This document shows positions 1 through 10,500 of a DNA stretch of 64,000 nt, piece after piece. Under the pieces are notes generated by a model. The model was not told the origin of the DNA. It made no database searches and saw only the letters and a program-made list of their open reading frames with translations. The translations under genes were made by a program, and so were the position numbers. The stretch's first letter is position 1; every line of letters begins with the position of its first letter. The DNA is from Chondrinema litorale. Lineage in GTDB: Bacteria > Bacteroidota > Bacteroidia > Cytophagales > Flammeovirgaceae. The stretch spans positions 1 to 64,000 of the forward strand of contig NZ_CP111052.1 in assembly GCF_026250525.1 (NCBI RefSeq), read 5' to 3'.

Positions 1-1
1 T

Positions 2-397
2 GGCTATGGGGAGTTGGCCCCCACATTTAGTGCTGTGGATTTAGAGGGAAATAAAGTCCGGCTGGAAGATTTTAAAGGCGAAAAGGTATGGCTGGATTTT
101 TCTGTAATATCCTGCGGAGGTTGTAAATTGACTTTGGATTATATCAATAAAGATGATTTTGAGCTTACAGAAAAAGTAAAGTTCCTTTATATTAATATTG
201 AAGATGGAGAAGAAAGAATGAAATCTTATATGGAAAAATTTTCGATTCCTTTTCCTGTAATTGCTAGTGCTTCAGAAATTGGAAAAGAATATGGTGTTAA
301 TTCTTTCCCTAGTTTTTTCCTGATTGATGAGCAAGGGAAGATAGAAGAAATTCATAGCGGTTACTCAAAAGAATTTATAGATCGATTCAGAAAATAA
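2..397 (+). CDS. thioredoxin-like/TlpA-type protein, 5' partial
   Basis: The reading frame is open from base 2, so the gene starts before the window and only its C-terminal domain is present. Visible are the APTFSAVDLEGN start of a redoxin fold, a CGGC redox motif in 'ISCGGCK' and the cis-proline region 'NSFPSFFLID'. Known for the family: such domains are periplasmic or membrane-anchored thiol reductases, often lipoproteins in Bacteroidota. The missing N-terminus hides any signal peptide or second domain. The TTG at 14 is in frame but is not a plausible start because homology-like sequence (YGE) precedes it. The motif is CGGC rather than the more usual CxPC, so redox properties may differ. 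The fold is secure; the substrate is unknown. Confidence 0.8.
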   Translation, partial: GYGELAPTFSAVDLEGNKVRLEDFKGEKVWLDFSVISCGGCKLTLDYINKDDFELTEKVKFLYINIEDGEERMKSYMEKFSIPFPVIASASEIGKEYGVNSFPSFFLIDEQGKIEEIHSGYSKEFIDRFRK

Positions 398-514
398 AAT
401 CATAGTAATATAGTCATTCTGTTCTAAAAAAAGGACTAACTTTTTTTTCAGTTTCGTCCATGATGTAAAACGGAAAATATAAAATTTATTCTTTCTTAAA
501 TCGAGCTTAGTTTT

Positions 515-540
515 TTTACATAAAGGCACATTATTTACAT
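515..540 (+). promoter_or_regulatory. TTTACAT repeat element upstream of LytTR regulator
   Basis: TTTACAT occurs at 515-521 and 534-540. Bases 515-534 match 44020-44039 exactly (20 nt), and the element ends 139 nt before the ATG of the response regulator; the other copy ends 138 nt before the M43 protease ATG. Seen: repeat identity and spacing. Inferred: an operator, perhaps for the adjacent LytTR protein. Confidence 0.45.
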
Positions 541-672
541 TCTAAGTGCAAAAGAAGCACTGAAAACTAAGGAATTAGATGTACGAAAATTACTTATGAA
601 AATCAATTTAGCTATATTCATTCTAAAAATATATTAAAATTTATAATTTGGGGAGAATCAATTTTTTTTAGA

Positions 673-1404
673 ATGCTAACGCCAAAAATACTCATTGTAG
701 AAGACGAACCAATTATAGCTCAAGACTTAAAAGAATGTTTAATTGATCAAGATTATGAGGTAATAAATATTGCCAAATCATATATAGAAGCAATTAGTTA
801 TATAGAAAAAGAAATACCTAGTATTGTCTTAATTGATATTATACTGAAAGGTGAACAAGATGGGATAGAGGTAGCCAAGTATATCAGGCAAACTTTAAAC
901 ACAGCTATTATTTTTATTACTTCTCATTCTGATAGAGCAATTGTTAAGAGAGCTACTGCTTTAAAACCTGATGGATATTTAGTGAAGCCTTTTAAAGAAG
1001 AGGATATTTATACCTCAATTGAGACAGCTTTGAGCCATTATCAAACTGAAAAAAGTAGTATTACATCACCCATTATTGAAGAATTAAAAGATTTTATTTT
1101 TATAAGAGATAAAGGGAAGATGATTAAACTATTTCATAAAGATATTAATTGGATAAAAGCAGATGGAAATTATACCGAAATCCATACTATTTCTAAAAAA
1201 TACGTGGTTAGAAGTATTTTGAAAGATGTAAGTAAACAGATTCCATCTAAACAGTTTATGCGAGTGCACAAATCATATATTGTAAATTTGAGCAACGTAG
1301 AAACTATAAAAAACAATAAAATTATTATGTCGGGAAATGAAATACCTATTGCTCGTTCCATGTACGAACAATTAGTATCTAAATTAAACTTATTGGGACA
1401 TTAA
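673..1404 (+). CDS. LytTR-family response regulator
   Basis: The protein has 243 residues with two domains. An N-terminal receiver (about 1-125) has acidic residues E10/D11, phospho-acceptor D55 in 'LIDIIL' and the conserved lysine in 'LVKPF'. A C-terminal LytTR DNA-binding domain (about 140-240) contains 'IKADGNYTEIHT' and 'FMRVHKSYIVNL'. It is a cytoplasmic transcription factor that, by family, binds paired direct repeats and is phosphorylated by a partner kinase. The kinase gene starts 19 nt downstream, so the two form a pair and probably an operon. A repeat element lies upstream at 515-540, which would fit autoregulation. Targets are inferred only; the secretion cassette that follows is the first candidate. 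Confidence 0.93.
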   Translation: MLTPKILIVEDEPIIAQDLKECLIDQDYEVINIAKSYIEAISYIEKEIPSIVLIDIILKGEQDGIEVAKYIRQTLNTAIIFITSHSDRAIVKRATALKPDGYLVKPFKEEDIYTSIETALSHYQTEKSSITSPIIEELKDFIFIRDKGKMIKLFHKDINWIKADGNYTEIHTISKKYVVRSILKDVSKQIPSKQFMRVHKSYIVNLSNVETIKNNKIIMSGNEIPIARSMYEQLVSKLNLLGH

Positions 1405-1423
1405 TATTATCAATAAATTCTTT

Positions 1424-3424
1424 ATGTATACAAGAACTAAAAATTGTAGGTATATCATATTTGAAATTATAGTAGTTTTACTTTTCTCTGGAGTTTTACC
1501 ACAGTTATCTTTTGCTGAATCTCCTGAGATTATCTTACACTCAGATAATACGAACTATACAGATTTAGAAAAAGAATTCTATTTTTTTACTGATACGACT
1601 TCTAAATTGAATTGGAAGACAATTAGAGAAATGACAAATGAGTTTGAGGCACTCAGAGATAAAGGTCCCTTTTTTTCAAAAGAAAATGTTTATTGGGCGA
1701 AGTGTCATATCAAAAATAATAATAAGTTGGTAAGTGATTGGGTGCTAATATCTGGGGCAAAGAGAAATTTGAGTATAGTTGATGTATATATAGTATATGA
1801 AGATGGTAGTTGGGAGCACAAAAAAACTGGGCAGTATAGAAAAATTTCAGAAAGGGATGTAAAGCATGGAGTCGAAAGTACTGTTAGATTAAATCTTTCT
1901 TTTCAACAAAGTGTATCTGTATTTATTAGGGCTGAGGTTAAAGATCGCGAAGGATATCTTTGGAGGTTTAATATCAAACCTTATTCAGCTTATATGGAAA
2001 TGTTGTTAGATCGTAATGTAATACAAGGGTCACTAATAACATTTTTTTTCCTCTTATCTTTATTTGGTTTTATTCTGTACTTTTTGATAGGAGAGAAGTC
2101 CTATCTATATTATGGATTAGCTACTTCATGTAATGGAATTTTCTTTTTTGGAGATTATAATTTTCTACAAGAGTATTTTTTTGTAAATCATCCTCAATGG
2201 TTTCAATGGATTTGGCCTTTAGACACATGTCTCACTATTGTCTTTTATATTCAGTTTATTAATCATTTTCTAAAAATAAAGGAGAGCCTTCCTAAAACAT
2301 ATTTTATTACAAAGCTTTTTATCTGGATTGCACTAGCCTTTACTGCATTTCTTCAAATAGTCTTAATTTACACAAGGAATGCAATCTTAATTGTAGAGTT
2401 GTGGTACTACAGAACTTTTTTCTTAGATGTTGTAGTAATTGTAGTCATACTTTTTAGCATTTTAAAGCTCAAAAACCCACTAAAAAAATATATTGTAATA
2501 TCTAATATCATCTATATTGGAGGCTTATTTATTGACCTTAATCAAATATTGACAGAAGAAAGTTTAATACATACTCATCTTGAAATAGCTGTTCTTTTAG
2601 AATGTTCTGTGTTTGCCATAGGTATTGGCCATAAGGTGCGGTTAATTTATCAACAACAAGACGAAATGAGAGAGTCTTATATCCATCAATTAAAAATTAA
2701 CCAAGAAATACAACGAAAAGCAAATAGTGAACTGGAATTAAAAGTAGCAGAACGAACAGTAGAGATAAAACAGCAGCAAGAGAAACTTTTTTCTAAGAAT
2801 AAACATCTAGAAGTATTAGTTAAAGAAATTCATCACAGAGTTAAAAATAACTTGCAGTTGATTTCTAGTCTGCTAAATATGCAAAAGAGAAGGTTAGCAG
2901 AACCTGCAGCAATTGCAGCAGTAAAAGATAGTCAAAATCGAGTGCAAGCTATGGCACTGCTCCATCAACATCTTTACCAATTTGAAGAACTTGAACAAGT
3001 AAATTTTGAAGTTTACATTCAAGAATTATTTAGAAGCCTAAATCAAATTTATCAAGGCTTTTGTGATAATATAAAATTAAATATTGTAGGTAATATTAAC
3101 TTAAAAATGGATTTAGCTATTCCAATTGGCTTAATTATTAATGAATTGGTGACAAACTCCATTAAACATGCTTTTGATGAAAATCAAGAAGGCATAATAG
3201 AAATACAATTTGGTAGAGAGGCAAATGGTTTTTCCCTTTTTATAAAAGACAATGGTAATAATCCTAATAGAAATTATACTGATAAAAATAATAATCCTAC
3301 TTTAGGTTTAAAGTTGGTGTCATCATTTCTAGACCATTTACAAGCTACAATGAAAACAGAAGCTCAAAATGGTACTTCCCATTTCATAATCATTCCTCTT
3401 GAAACAGTATCAATTAATCCTTAA
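1424..3424 (+). CDS. 7TM-DISM sensor histidine kinase (HisKA_2 type)
   Basis: The protein has 666 residues. A signal-like hydrophobic N-terminus is followed by an extracytoplasmic 7TMR-DISMED2-like beta domain (about 35-190), seven predicted membrane segments (about 205-410), a coiled coil (about 415-465), and a HisKA_2 dimerisation/phosphorylation segment with 'EIHHRVKNNLQL' (first His at residue 470). A HATPase domain carries 'IINELVTNSIKHAF' and 'DNGNNPN'. Family knowledge: DISM domains sense small ligands such as carbohydrates, and HisKA_2 kinases commonly pair with LytTR or similar regulators. Placement directly after the LytTR regulator makes that the cognate partner. The ligand is unknown. 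Confidence 0.92.
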   Translation: MYTRTKNCRYIIFEIIVVLLFSGVLPQLSFAESPEIILHSDNTNYTDLEKEFYFFTDTTSKLNWKTIREMTNEFEALRDKGPFFSKENVYWAKCHIKNNNKLVSDWVLISGAKRNLSIVDVYIVYEDGSWEHKKTGQYRKISERDVKHGVESTVRLNLSFQQSVSVFIRAEVKDREGYLWRFNIKPYSAYMEMLLDRNVIQGSLITFFFLLSLFGFILYFLIGEKSYLYYGLATSCNGIFFFGDYNFLQEYFFVNHPQWFQWIWPLDTCLTIVFYIQFINHFLKIKESLPKTYFITKLFIWIALAFTAFLQIVLIYTRNAILIVELWYYRTFFLDVVVIVVILFSILKLKNPLKKYIVISNIIYIGGLFIDLNQILTEESLIHTHLEIAVLLECSVFAIGIGHKVRLIYQQQDEMRESYIHQLKINQEIQRKANSELELKVAERTVEIKQQQEKLFSKNKHLEVLVKEIHHRVKNNLQLISSLLNMQKRRLAEPAAIAAVKDSQNRVQAMALLHQHLYQFEELEQVNFEVYIQELFRSLNQIYQGFCDNIKLNIVGNINLKMDLAIPIGLIINELVTNSIKHAFDENQEGIIEIQFGREANGFSLFIKDNGNNPNRNYTDKNNNPTLGLKLVSSFLDHLQATMKTEAQNGTSHFIIIPLETVSINP

Positions 3425-3445
3425 TTTTTTTCATTGGTTTTACCA

Positions 3446-3476
3446 TTCATTTACAAAAATCTGCAGTTCATTTACA
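3446..3476 (+). promoter_or_regulatory. 21-bp-spaced direct repeat upstream of secretion cassette
   Basis: TTCATTTACA occurs at 3446-3455 and again at 3467-3476, exactly 21 bp apart, that is two helical turns. The pair lies 79 nt before the ATG at 3555. LytTR proteins typically bind two short direct repeats about 21 bp apart. The core TTTACA is shared with 515-540, so this is a candidate site for the regulator encoded at 673. Confidence 0.4.
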
Positions 3477-3554
3477 TTTGATATTTATTCTATTGTAACC
3501 CCGTTTCCTCTATACTTTTTAAAATTTAGAATAAATTCTATAATTCGCCAAACA

Positions 3555-4493
3555 ATGAAAAAAACTATTCTGATATTTTTTATATTGATCTCGCAATTAG
3601 TTTATGCACAAAATGAAGATAAAGGATTCAGTTTTCAAGGATACGCACGTGATTTTGAAGGAGCAGCACTAAGTAACCAGAATATTACAGTAAAATTTTC
3701 TATATACCCAGAAGGACAATCCACCCAATATGAAGAAGAACAAACTGTAAAAACAGATGCCTATGGTGTTTTTCATGCTGTAGTGGGTTCAGTAAAACCG
3801 ACTGATTTTGAAAAAGTAAATTTTAGTGTTTACAGTTATTGGTTAAAGGTTGAAGTAAGAGCCTATGGTAGTAGTTATGTCGAAATAAGTAATACAGAAT
3901 TACTGAGTGTACCTTATGCTAAATCAGCATCAAATGGTGTTCCTCCGGGAAGTATCCTTCCGTTTGGAGGAGTAAAATCAAACATTCCTCCGGGATATTT
4001 ACCCTGTGATGGTTCTCTAGTAAATAAGTCTGATTATCCTAATTTATATGCAGCGATTGGAAGTGCTTGGGGAGAAAATGGAGGTAGTTTTAATGTGCCA
4101 GATTTGAGAGGATATTTTATGAGAGGCGTATCTGAAAATACTACTAATGATCCCGATAAAGATTCAAGAACATCGAAAAATGGAGGCAATACAGGAAATA
4201 ATGTCGGCAGTTATCAAAATGATCTGGTTGTTAGCCACCAGCACTCTTATAATGGTACAACCAGCACTAATGGAGACCACCAACATACTACTAAATTAGG
4301 TATAGAGGGGGATGATTCAGGAAGTGGAGGAGCTTCTTCTGAATGGGTAACATATGAAGGGGGGCTTACAGAGAACAAACCTACTACTACCAATGGCTCG
4401 CATAGTCATACATATAGTGGAAATACTGATAATGCAGGAGGTAATGAAACTCGTCCTAAAAACGCCTATGTATGGTTTATGATAAAATATTAG
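3555..4493 (+). CDS. secreted phage tail-collar domain protein
   Basis: The ORF is open from 3399, but the ATG at 3555 begins a clear signal peptide (MKKTILIFFILISQLVYAQ), giving 312 residues. After an N-terminal beta region (about 25-130) comes a Tail Collar-type domain: 'PPGSILPFGGVKSNIPPGYLPCDG', then 'YPNLYAAIGSAWG' and 'FNVPDLRGYFMRGV'. The C-terminal part is rich in Gly, Ser, Thr and His (HQHSYNGTTSTNGDHQH, SHSHTYSG) and ends 'ETRPKNAYVWFMIKY', as in microcystin-dependent-protein-like and tail-fibre proteins. No phage genes surround it and it is exported, so a cell-surface or structural role is inferred. It is the first gene after the sensor pair and lies 94 nt before the giant secreted protein. 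Confidence 0.85.
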   Translation: MKKTILIFFILISQLVYAQNEDKGFSFQGYARDFEGAALSNQNITVKFSIYPEGQSTQYEEEQTVKTDAYGVFHAVVGSVKPTDFEKVNFSVYSYWLKVEVRAYGSSYVEISNTELLSVPYAKSASNGVPPGSILPFGGVKSNIPPGYLPCDGSLVNKSDYPNLYAAIGSAWGENGGSFNVPDLRGYFMRGVSENTTNDPDKDSRTSKNGGNTGNNVGSYQNDLVVSHQHSYNGTTSTNGDHQHTTKLGIEGDDSGSGGASSEWVTYEGGLTENKPTTTNGSHSHTYSGNTDNAGGNETRPKNAYVWFMIKY

Positions 4494-4587
4494 GTCTTAA
4501 ATAATTACTCCTCAAAAGCACACCACAACTGGGATAAAATGCAAATAAGCGAGCTTTTTTTGAGCTATGCTTAAATTTCTATTGTCT

Positions 4588-7500
4588 ATGAAAAAATTAG
4601 TACTACTTATATTAATTGCACTCTATGCTTCAACTTTGAGCGCCCAGACAGGTTATACTTCTTACAGTATAGGCTACCTGGGTGGACAACAAAGCCTAAA
4701 AGAAGATACGGGGGATTCAATGAGAATCAGCTTTTCTGGTGGCAACGTTATTTCCACACCAAAATATTATAATATTGAAGATAAGGCTGATGTAATGGCT
4801 GGTTTTCCTTTTAATATTGGCTATTTTCCACTTGTTTTTAATAAAGAACTATTTGTTTCCAAAGGATATTTTGCAGATTACATCTCTTTAGAGTGGAGTG
4901 TAATGGCTTTGCAAAGCCGGATAGAACGATTTCTAATTTTCAGAAAACCATTAGGAAGTATAGGTGATTCTTTATTAGTGGCTAATGTTGCAGCAGATGA
5001 ATACAGTTGGAAAGATGAACTGGCAGAAAAAGGCCAACTGTACAAATATACCATTTTTGCAAAAGGTATTGCAGATAATTTGCTAATACCCTATATCAAT
5101 GTGGTAGAAGGAGTTGGTTTTGCTTTTCCGGTGGGAACAGTTTCAGGCACAATTACTTATGAAGGAGGAACTTCAGTAGAGGGTGTTGTAGTAATGGCTG
5201 AAACAAACGGGAATTTGGCAGGTAAAAGTATGTATCTAAATGGATCAGATGCTTATTTAAGTATTGCTCATGAAGATAAAGATAAAGAATTAGAAATTAG
5301 AAATGGATTTACCTTTCAGGCTTGGTGTAGACTAGATGAATCGCAAGGTGGTGTCTTGTTTAGCAAAGGTGATCAGTATGAAGTTTCTCTTTCGTCCTCT
5401 ACTACTGTTGATTTTCGAGTAAAAGATGCTACAGTTTCCTTGCCTTTTATGGCTCCTGTAGATTCATTTTTTCATATCTCTGCTTCATACGATCCAAACG
5501 ATAGTTTAAAGTTAGTTGTTCATACTGATGATGAAAGTCGTTATACCATCAGTGTTGCAGCTGGGCAACAACCTTTAGAAAGTGATTATGATGATATTTA
5601 TATAGGAAAAGATGCAGCCGGAACAGGAACCTTTTTTAAAGGGTATGTAGATGAAATAAGGTTATGGAACACTCCATTAACCGAAGAAGAAATAGCCTCA
5701 AACTTCTCAAGATATATTGCAGGAACTGAAGATAATTTAGTGGGATACTGGCGATTAAACACTGGCTTATCAGATCAGTTTTTTGATGCTGCCCGTAATG
5801 GTTATACCTTCTATGAAAATCACGGTTGGGTTTGGAGAGGAACTTGGAGTGAGATGACTCCACTTCAAAGCCAATTGGCCTATAAAGGTATTACAGATGA
5901 AGTTGGCAACTACACCATTTCAGGTTTTCCTTACGAAACAGATGGTTCTCAGTATACTTTTACCCCTATGTTCGGAGTACATAGCTTTGAGCCAAAACAG
6001 ATGTTGAGGTTTGTTGGCGATGGAGCCTCCATACATAATGGTATAGACTTTAAGGATGTTTCTTCCTTTAAAGTATCAGGTACAGTTTGGTATGAGAATA
6101 CATATTTTCCTGTAGAAGGTGTTTCTATCAAAATAGATGGTCAATACGCAGTAAATGGTGAAGGAGAATTGATTCAAACCGATAACCTTGGGCAGTTCAG
6201 AATAGATGTACCTATTGGTTACCACGCTTTAAGATTGGAGAAAAATCAGCATGGTTTTGCATATGAAGGAAGATTTCCTGCTCCTGATGCATATACGGCA
6301 GATGATGAAATTCCTCAATATGATTTTCAGGAACCTATAATAGGTCTGGAGTTTTTCGATACTACCTTGGTAAAAGTAGTTGGACGAGTAGCAGGAGGTC
6401 CTGTAGAAGAAGCTAAACCAATTGGTTTTGGTGAATCAGTGAATAATCTTGGAAATGCCAGTATCGTACTAGCAACAGAAAAGGGGTATGATGTTACACA
6501 GAGCGATAAATCTGTCAATTACCCTATTGGTGAAGGTTCTAGCAAAGTTGAATTTTCAACAAAAACGACTACTATCCAACCAGATTCCGAAACGGGTGAA
6601 TATGTTGCTTATCTACTTCCAGAAAAATATACAGTTACCAACATTACCGCGGGAAATTACATATACGGTAATGAATTTCAAGTTACTATAGATTTGGGGG
6701 CTACTATTTGGGAAGATGAAACACTTGAAGATACATTGAAAGTCGTGATAGATGAGGTAGAACAGTCGGGATACCCTCCTTATAATGAAGCAGACTATGA
6801 CTCCATCTACACTGTTTCAAGGCTTGATACTATCTTGACTATCGGGAAAAGTCTTTTTAGCTATCAACATAAGCAAAACTTTATTTATAGGGAAACACCA
6901 ACAATCGAGGTGACAAATCCTTATGGTATTGCTTATTTTGGAGACAACACTTTATTTGGAGATTCTACTTTCGTTTATAAGGATACAGATTTGGGAATTG
7001 AAAAAAGTATTCCCTTGGTTAAAAGTGGAGCTTATTCGTTTGGTCATCCCGTATTTACTCAGCGGAAGAACTATTACATGAGCATTGCCTTGTTTGAAAG
7101 TTATACCAATGCAGATAATGGTCTTACAGATAAGGTTCCAGTTGTTGACGGAGAACTTGAAATTGTAAATGATTTGGCTATTGATACAGATAAGCAAACC
7201 ATTCAACTAGATAATTCAGGTAAAGCTACGTATCAGTTTTCGGGTGGCTTACCTGAAGTTACCATTGATAATACTACTCCTGAAAACAGTTTTACTAAAA
7301 CCTTGAGTATTACAGCATTTTCTGGAAACGAAGGTGGAATTAAAACCATCTGGAGAGATGGAAATCCATTTAGAGGATATGTTTTTGGGGGAATGCCAAC
7401 AGGGAATAATTTTGTTACAACTGGTCCAACTGAGATAGTTACTATTTTAAGAGATCCCCCTGGTTCGAATAGTTTCGCATATATGGAGCAAAATGAGTCA

Positions 7501-10500
7501 TTTAGTAAAGTAAGATCTTGGAATGTAGAGAATACTTTCAGTTTAGATAATTCTATAACCTATAATATGGGCATGCAGGTTAAAACTGTGAATGGAATAG
7601 GAACTGCAGTAGTTACAGATATAGAAACAGAAAATAGTATAGAGGCAGGGTTAAATATTGAAACAAGTTGGACAGAAGATTTTGAACAAGTTATTACTAC
7701 AACCACTACAAAACGTTGGCAAACAAGTTCGGATATTGGATATGTTTCATCTGATGGGGATGTGTTTGTTGGTTATGCTACAAACATTGTTTATGGAAAA
7801 TCTCTTAATCTAGAACTCATTCCTGATATTGAATGTGCTGAAGGAGATTGCAGCACACAAACATATATGGGATACAAATTAGGTATTAAAGAAGGAGTAA
7901 GGCTCAATCCTGAATTTAATACTGGATTTATTTTCACTCAAGATTATATTATAAATACTTTAATACCTAATCTTAAAGAGGTTAGAAATAGCTTCTTAAG
8001 CTACTCAAACACACCTAATAGTGTAGTTGCAAAAGATAAACCACTTTATATTTCATTAGTACCTCCAACCGATGAGCGTTTCGGTACTGACAATGCAGAT
8101 AAAAATGCTTGGAAAGAAAATGCAGCAGAGATTACAAACGAAAAAGATTTAGGTAATGGCCCTAGTTACATTGTAAAGCTTCCTCAATCATATGTAGATA
8201 ACAATACATTTGTAACAGATTCTATTGATTATTATAATCAGCAAATTTCTGAGTGGGAATATTGGCTAGCTGAAAATGAAAAACAAAAAATTGAGGCTCA
8301 ATTAATAGAAAATATTTCTTTTGATGGAGGTGCAAATTATGAACAATCTGTTAGCTACGATACCTCTAGTGTATATTCTTATTCATTTAGATCATTTATT
8401 AACCCTTATGTATTGGGTACTACTGGAGAATCATTTAACAGTTTTGGATTATCTGTAGATTTTGGCCGTTCATATTCATCAGAAACTAATAATTCTTCTG
8501 GTAGTGAAGAAAGCAAAACTACTACTTACGGTTATTTGCTAGAAGATAATGAAAGTGCTCAAACATTCACTGGCACTGCAACGGATTATTATTCCATCGA
8601 TATAAAAAAACCTAAAGATGGATTTGGTCCAGTGTTTTCGGTAAGAGGTGGTGCTACAAGTTGTCCTTATGAAGGTGATGAATTCACTAAGTATTATGAA
8701 GCTGGAAAATACACTTTGCATAGCGCCACCTTACAAACTGAAAAACCAGATATTACAGTAGAGCAGGCTATAGTATCGGATATTTCGGAAAATTATCCTG
8801 CTGAGTTTATTCTATATCTTAAAAATAATTCTGAAACAGAAAATGATATCTGGTATGAATTATTACTTGATGACAGTACCAATCCTTATGGAGCCGAACT
8901 GGAAATAGATGGAACACCAATCGGAAATGGTCGAACCTTTATGGTAAAAGCAGGCACTACTCTTCAAAAAACGCTTAAACTTTATAAGGGGCAAAGTGAT
9001 AAATACGATTACGAAGATATCCTACTGTATTTAAATTCAATTTGTGATGGTTATATTGGTTCCGAAGTTAGTTTATCTGCTTATTTTAAACCAGGCTGTA
9101 CTGATATCGAACTGGAATCGCCAGCAGACCAGTGGGTAATTAATACAGAGACTGTACCGGAAGATACTATGACAGTGAAAATATCTGGATATGATATTGA
9201 ACAAGACAATTTTGAGAGAGTATTGTTTCAATACAAACCAGCAGGTTTATCCACTTGGACAACCAATATGATTTTTTATAATCAGAAAAAAGTAGCTCAG
9301 GAAAATTATGATGCAGCTGATGAGCCTAAAGCTTGGTTTAATAGCTCTACTATCAATTATTTGTGGGATATGACTAGTCTTCCAGATAGGGAATACGATG
9401 TAAGAGTTGTATCTGTATGTGTGTTAGGTCCTGGCTCTGAGGTTGAAACTGCTACACCAGCAGTTAGAGGGATTAAAGATGTAAAACGCCCATTGCTATT
9501 TGGTTCACCACAACCTGCAGATGGCATACTTTCAGCCAATGATGAGATAATGATTCAGTTTGATGAAGATATTGAAGCTGGTTTGCTCACTTCTGCCAAT
9601 TTCTCTATACAGGGAGTGTTGAATTCTTATGAAATCAATAATAACACAAGTGTTTCATTAGATGGTATACAAGATTATATCAAGATTTCAGATGGTCTTG
9701 AGTTAGGGAACAAGTCTTATTCTATAGAATTCTGGCTCAGAAAAAATGCAATGAATAAAGAGGAGGTCGTATTCTCAAAAGGTACTTTAGCTAGTGATGT
9801 ATTGGAATTTGGTTTTACTTCAGATAACAAAGTATTTATTGAAATTGCAGGAGAACGTTTTACAACTGCGGCGAGCTTTACTGAAACTGATTGGCACCAT
9901 TTTGCACTGGTTTATGATCAAACAAAAAATCAATTTACTATTTATCGAGATGATAATTACATACTTGAAGAAGTTGTACCAGAAAAGATATTTTCGGGAA
10001 GTGGTGCAATCGTTTTAGGTAAATCTATAATAACAAACAGTAAGCATTTTACAGGAAATATCCACGACCTGAGGGTATGGTCTAAAAAGCTGAGCTTAAG
10101 TAGTGTATATGCAAACATGTATCAGCATTTTTCAGGATTAGAAGTAGGCTTAATTGGTTACTGGCCTTTAGATGAAGCTAGAGGCAATAAGGCTACAGAT
10201 AAAGCTAGATACAGAAATGCACTATTATTTGCTGATTGGGAGGTGACCCCTAAAGGTAAATCTTATGTCTTTGATGGAATTGATGATTATTTAGAAATCA
10301 ATACGGCTTCTACTGTAGTTATTACTCCAGAAATGGATTTCTCCATTGAATTCTGGTTCAAAGCGGATGTATCACAGTCAGATGTAGTGTTATTCTCAAG
10401 TGGAAAAGGGGATGGAACTGATCAGCTTAACAATCCAGCCTATAGTATGAGTATTGGCTTAAATAATCAAGGTGAGCTATACATGTTAAATAATGGGGCT

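Noticed and set aside
3399..3554. N-terminal extension of the tail-collar protein
   Set aside because: A signal peptide begins at the internal ATG 3555; the 52 upstream residues would bury it and lie in intergenic-type sequence with repeats.
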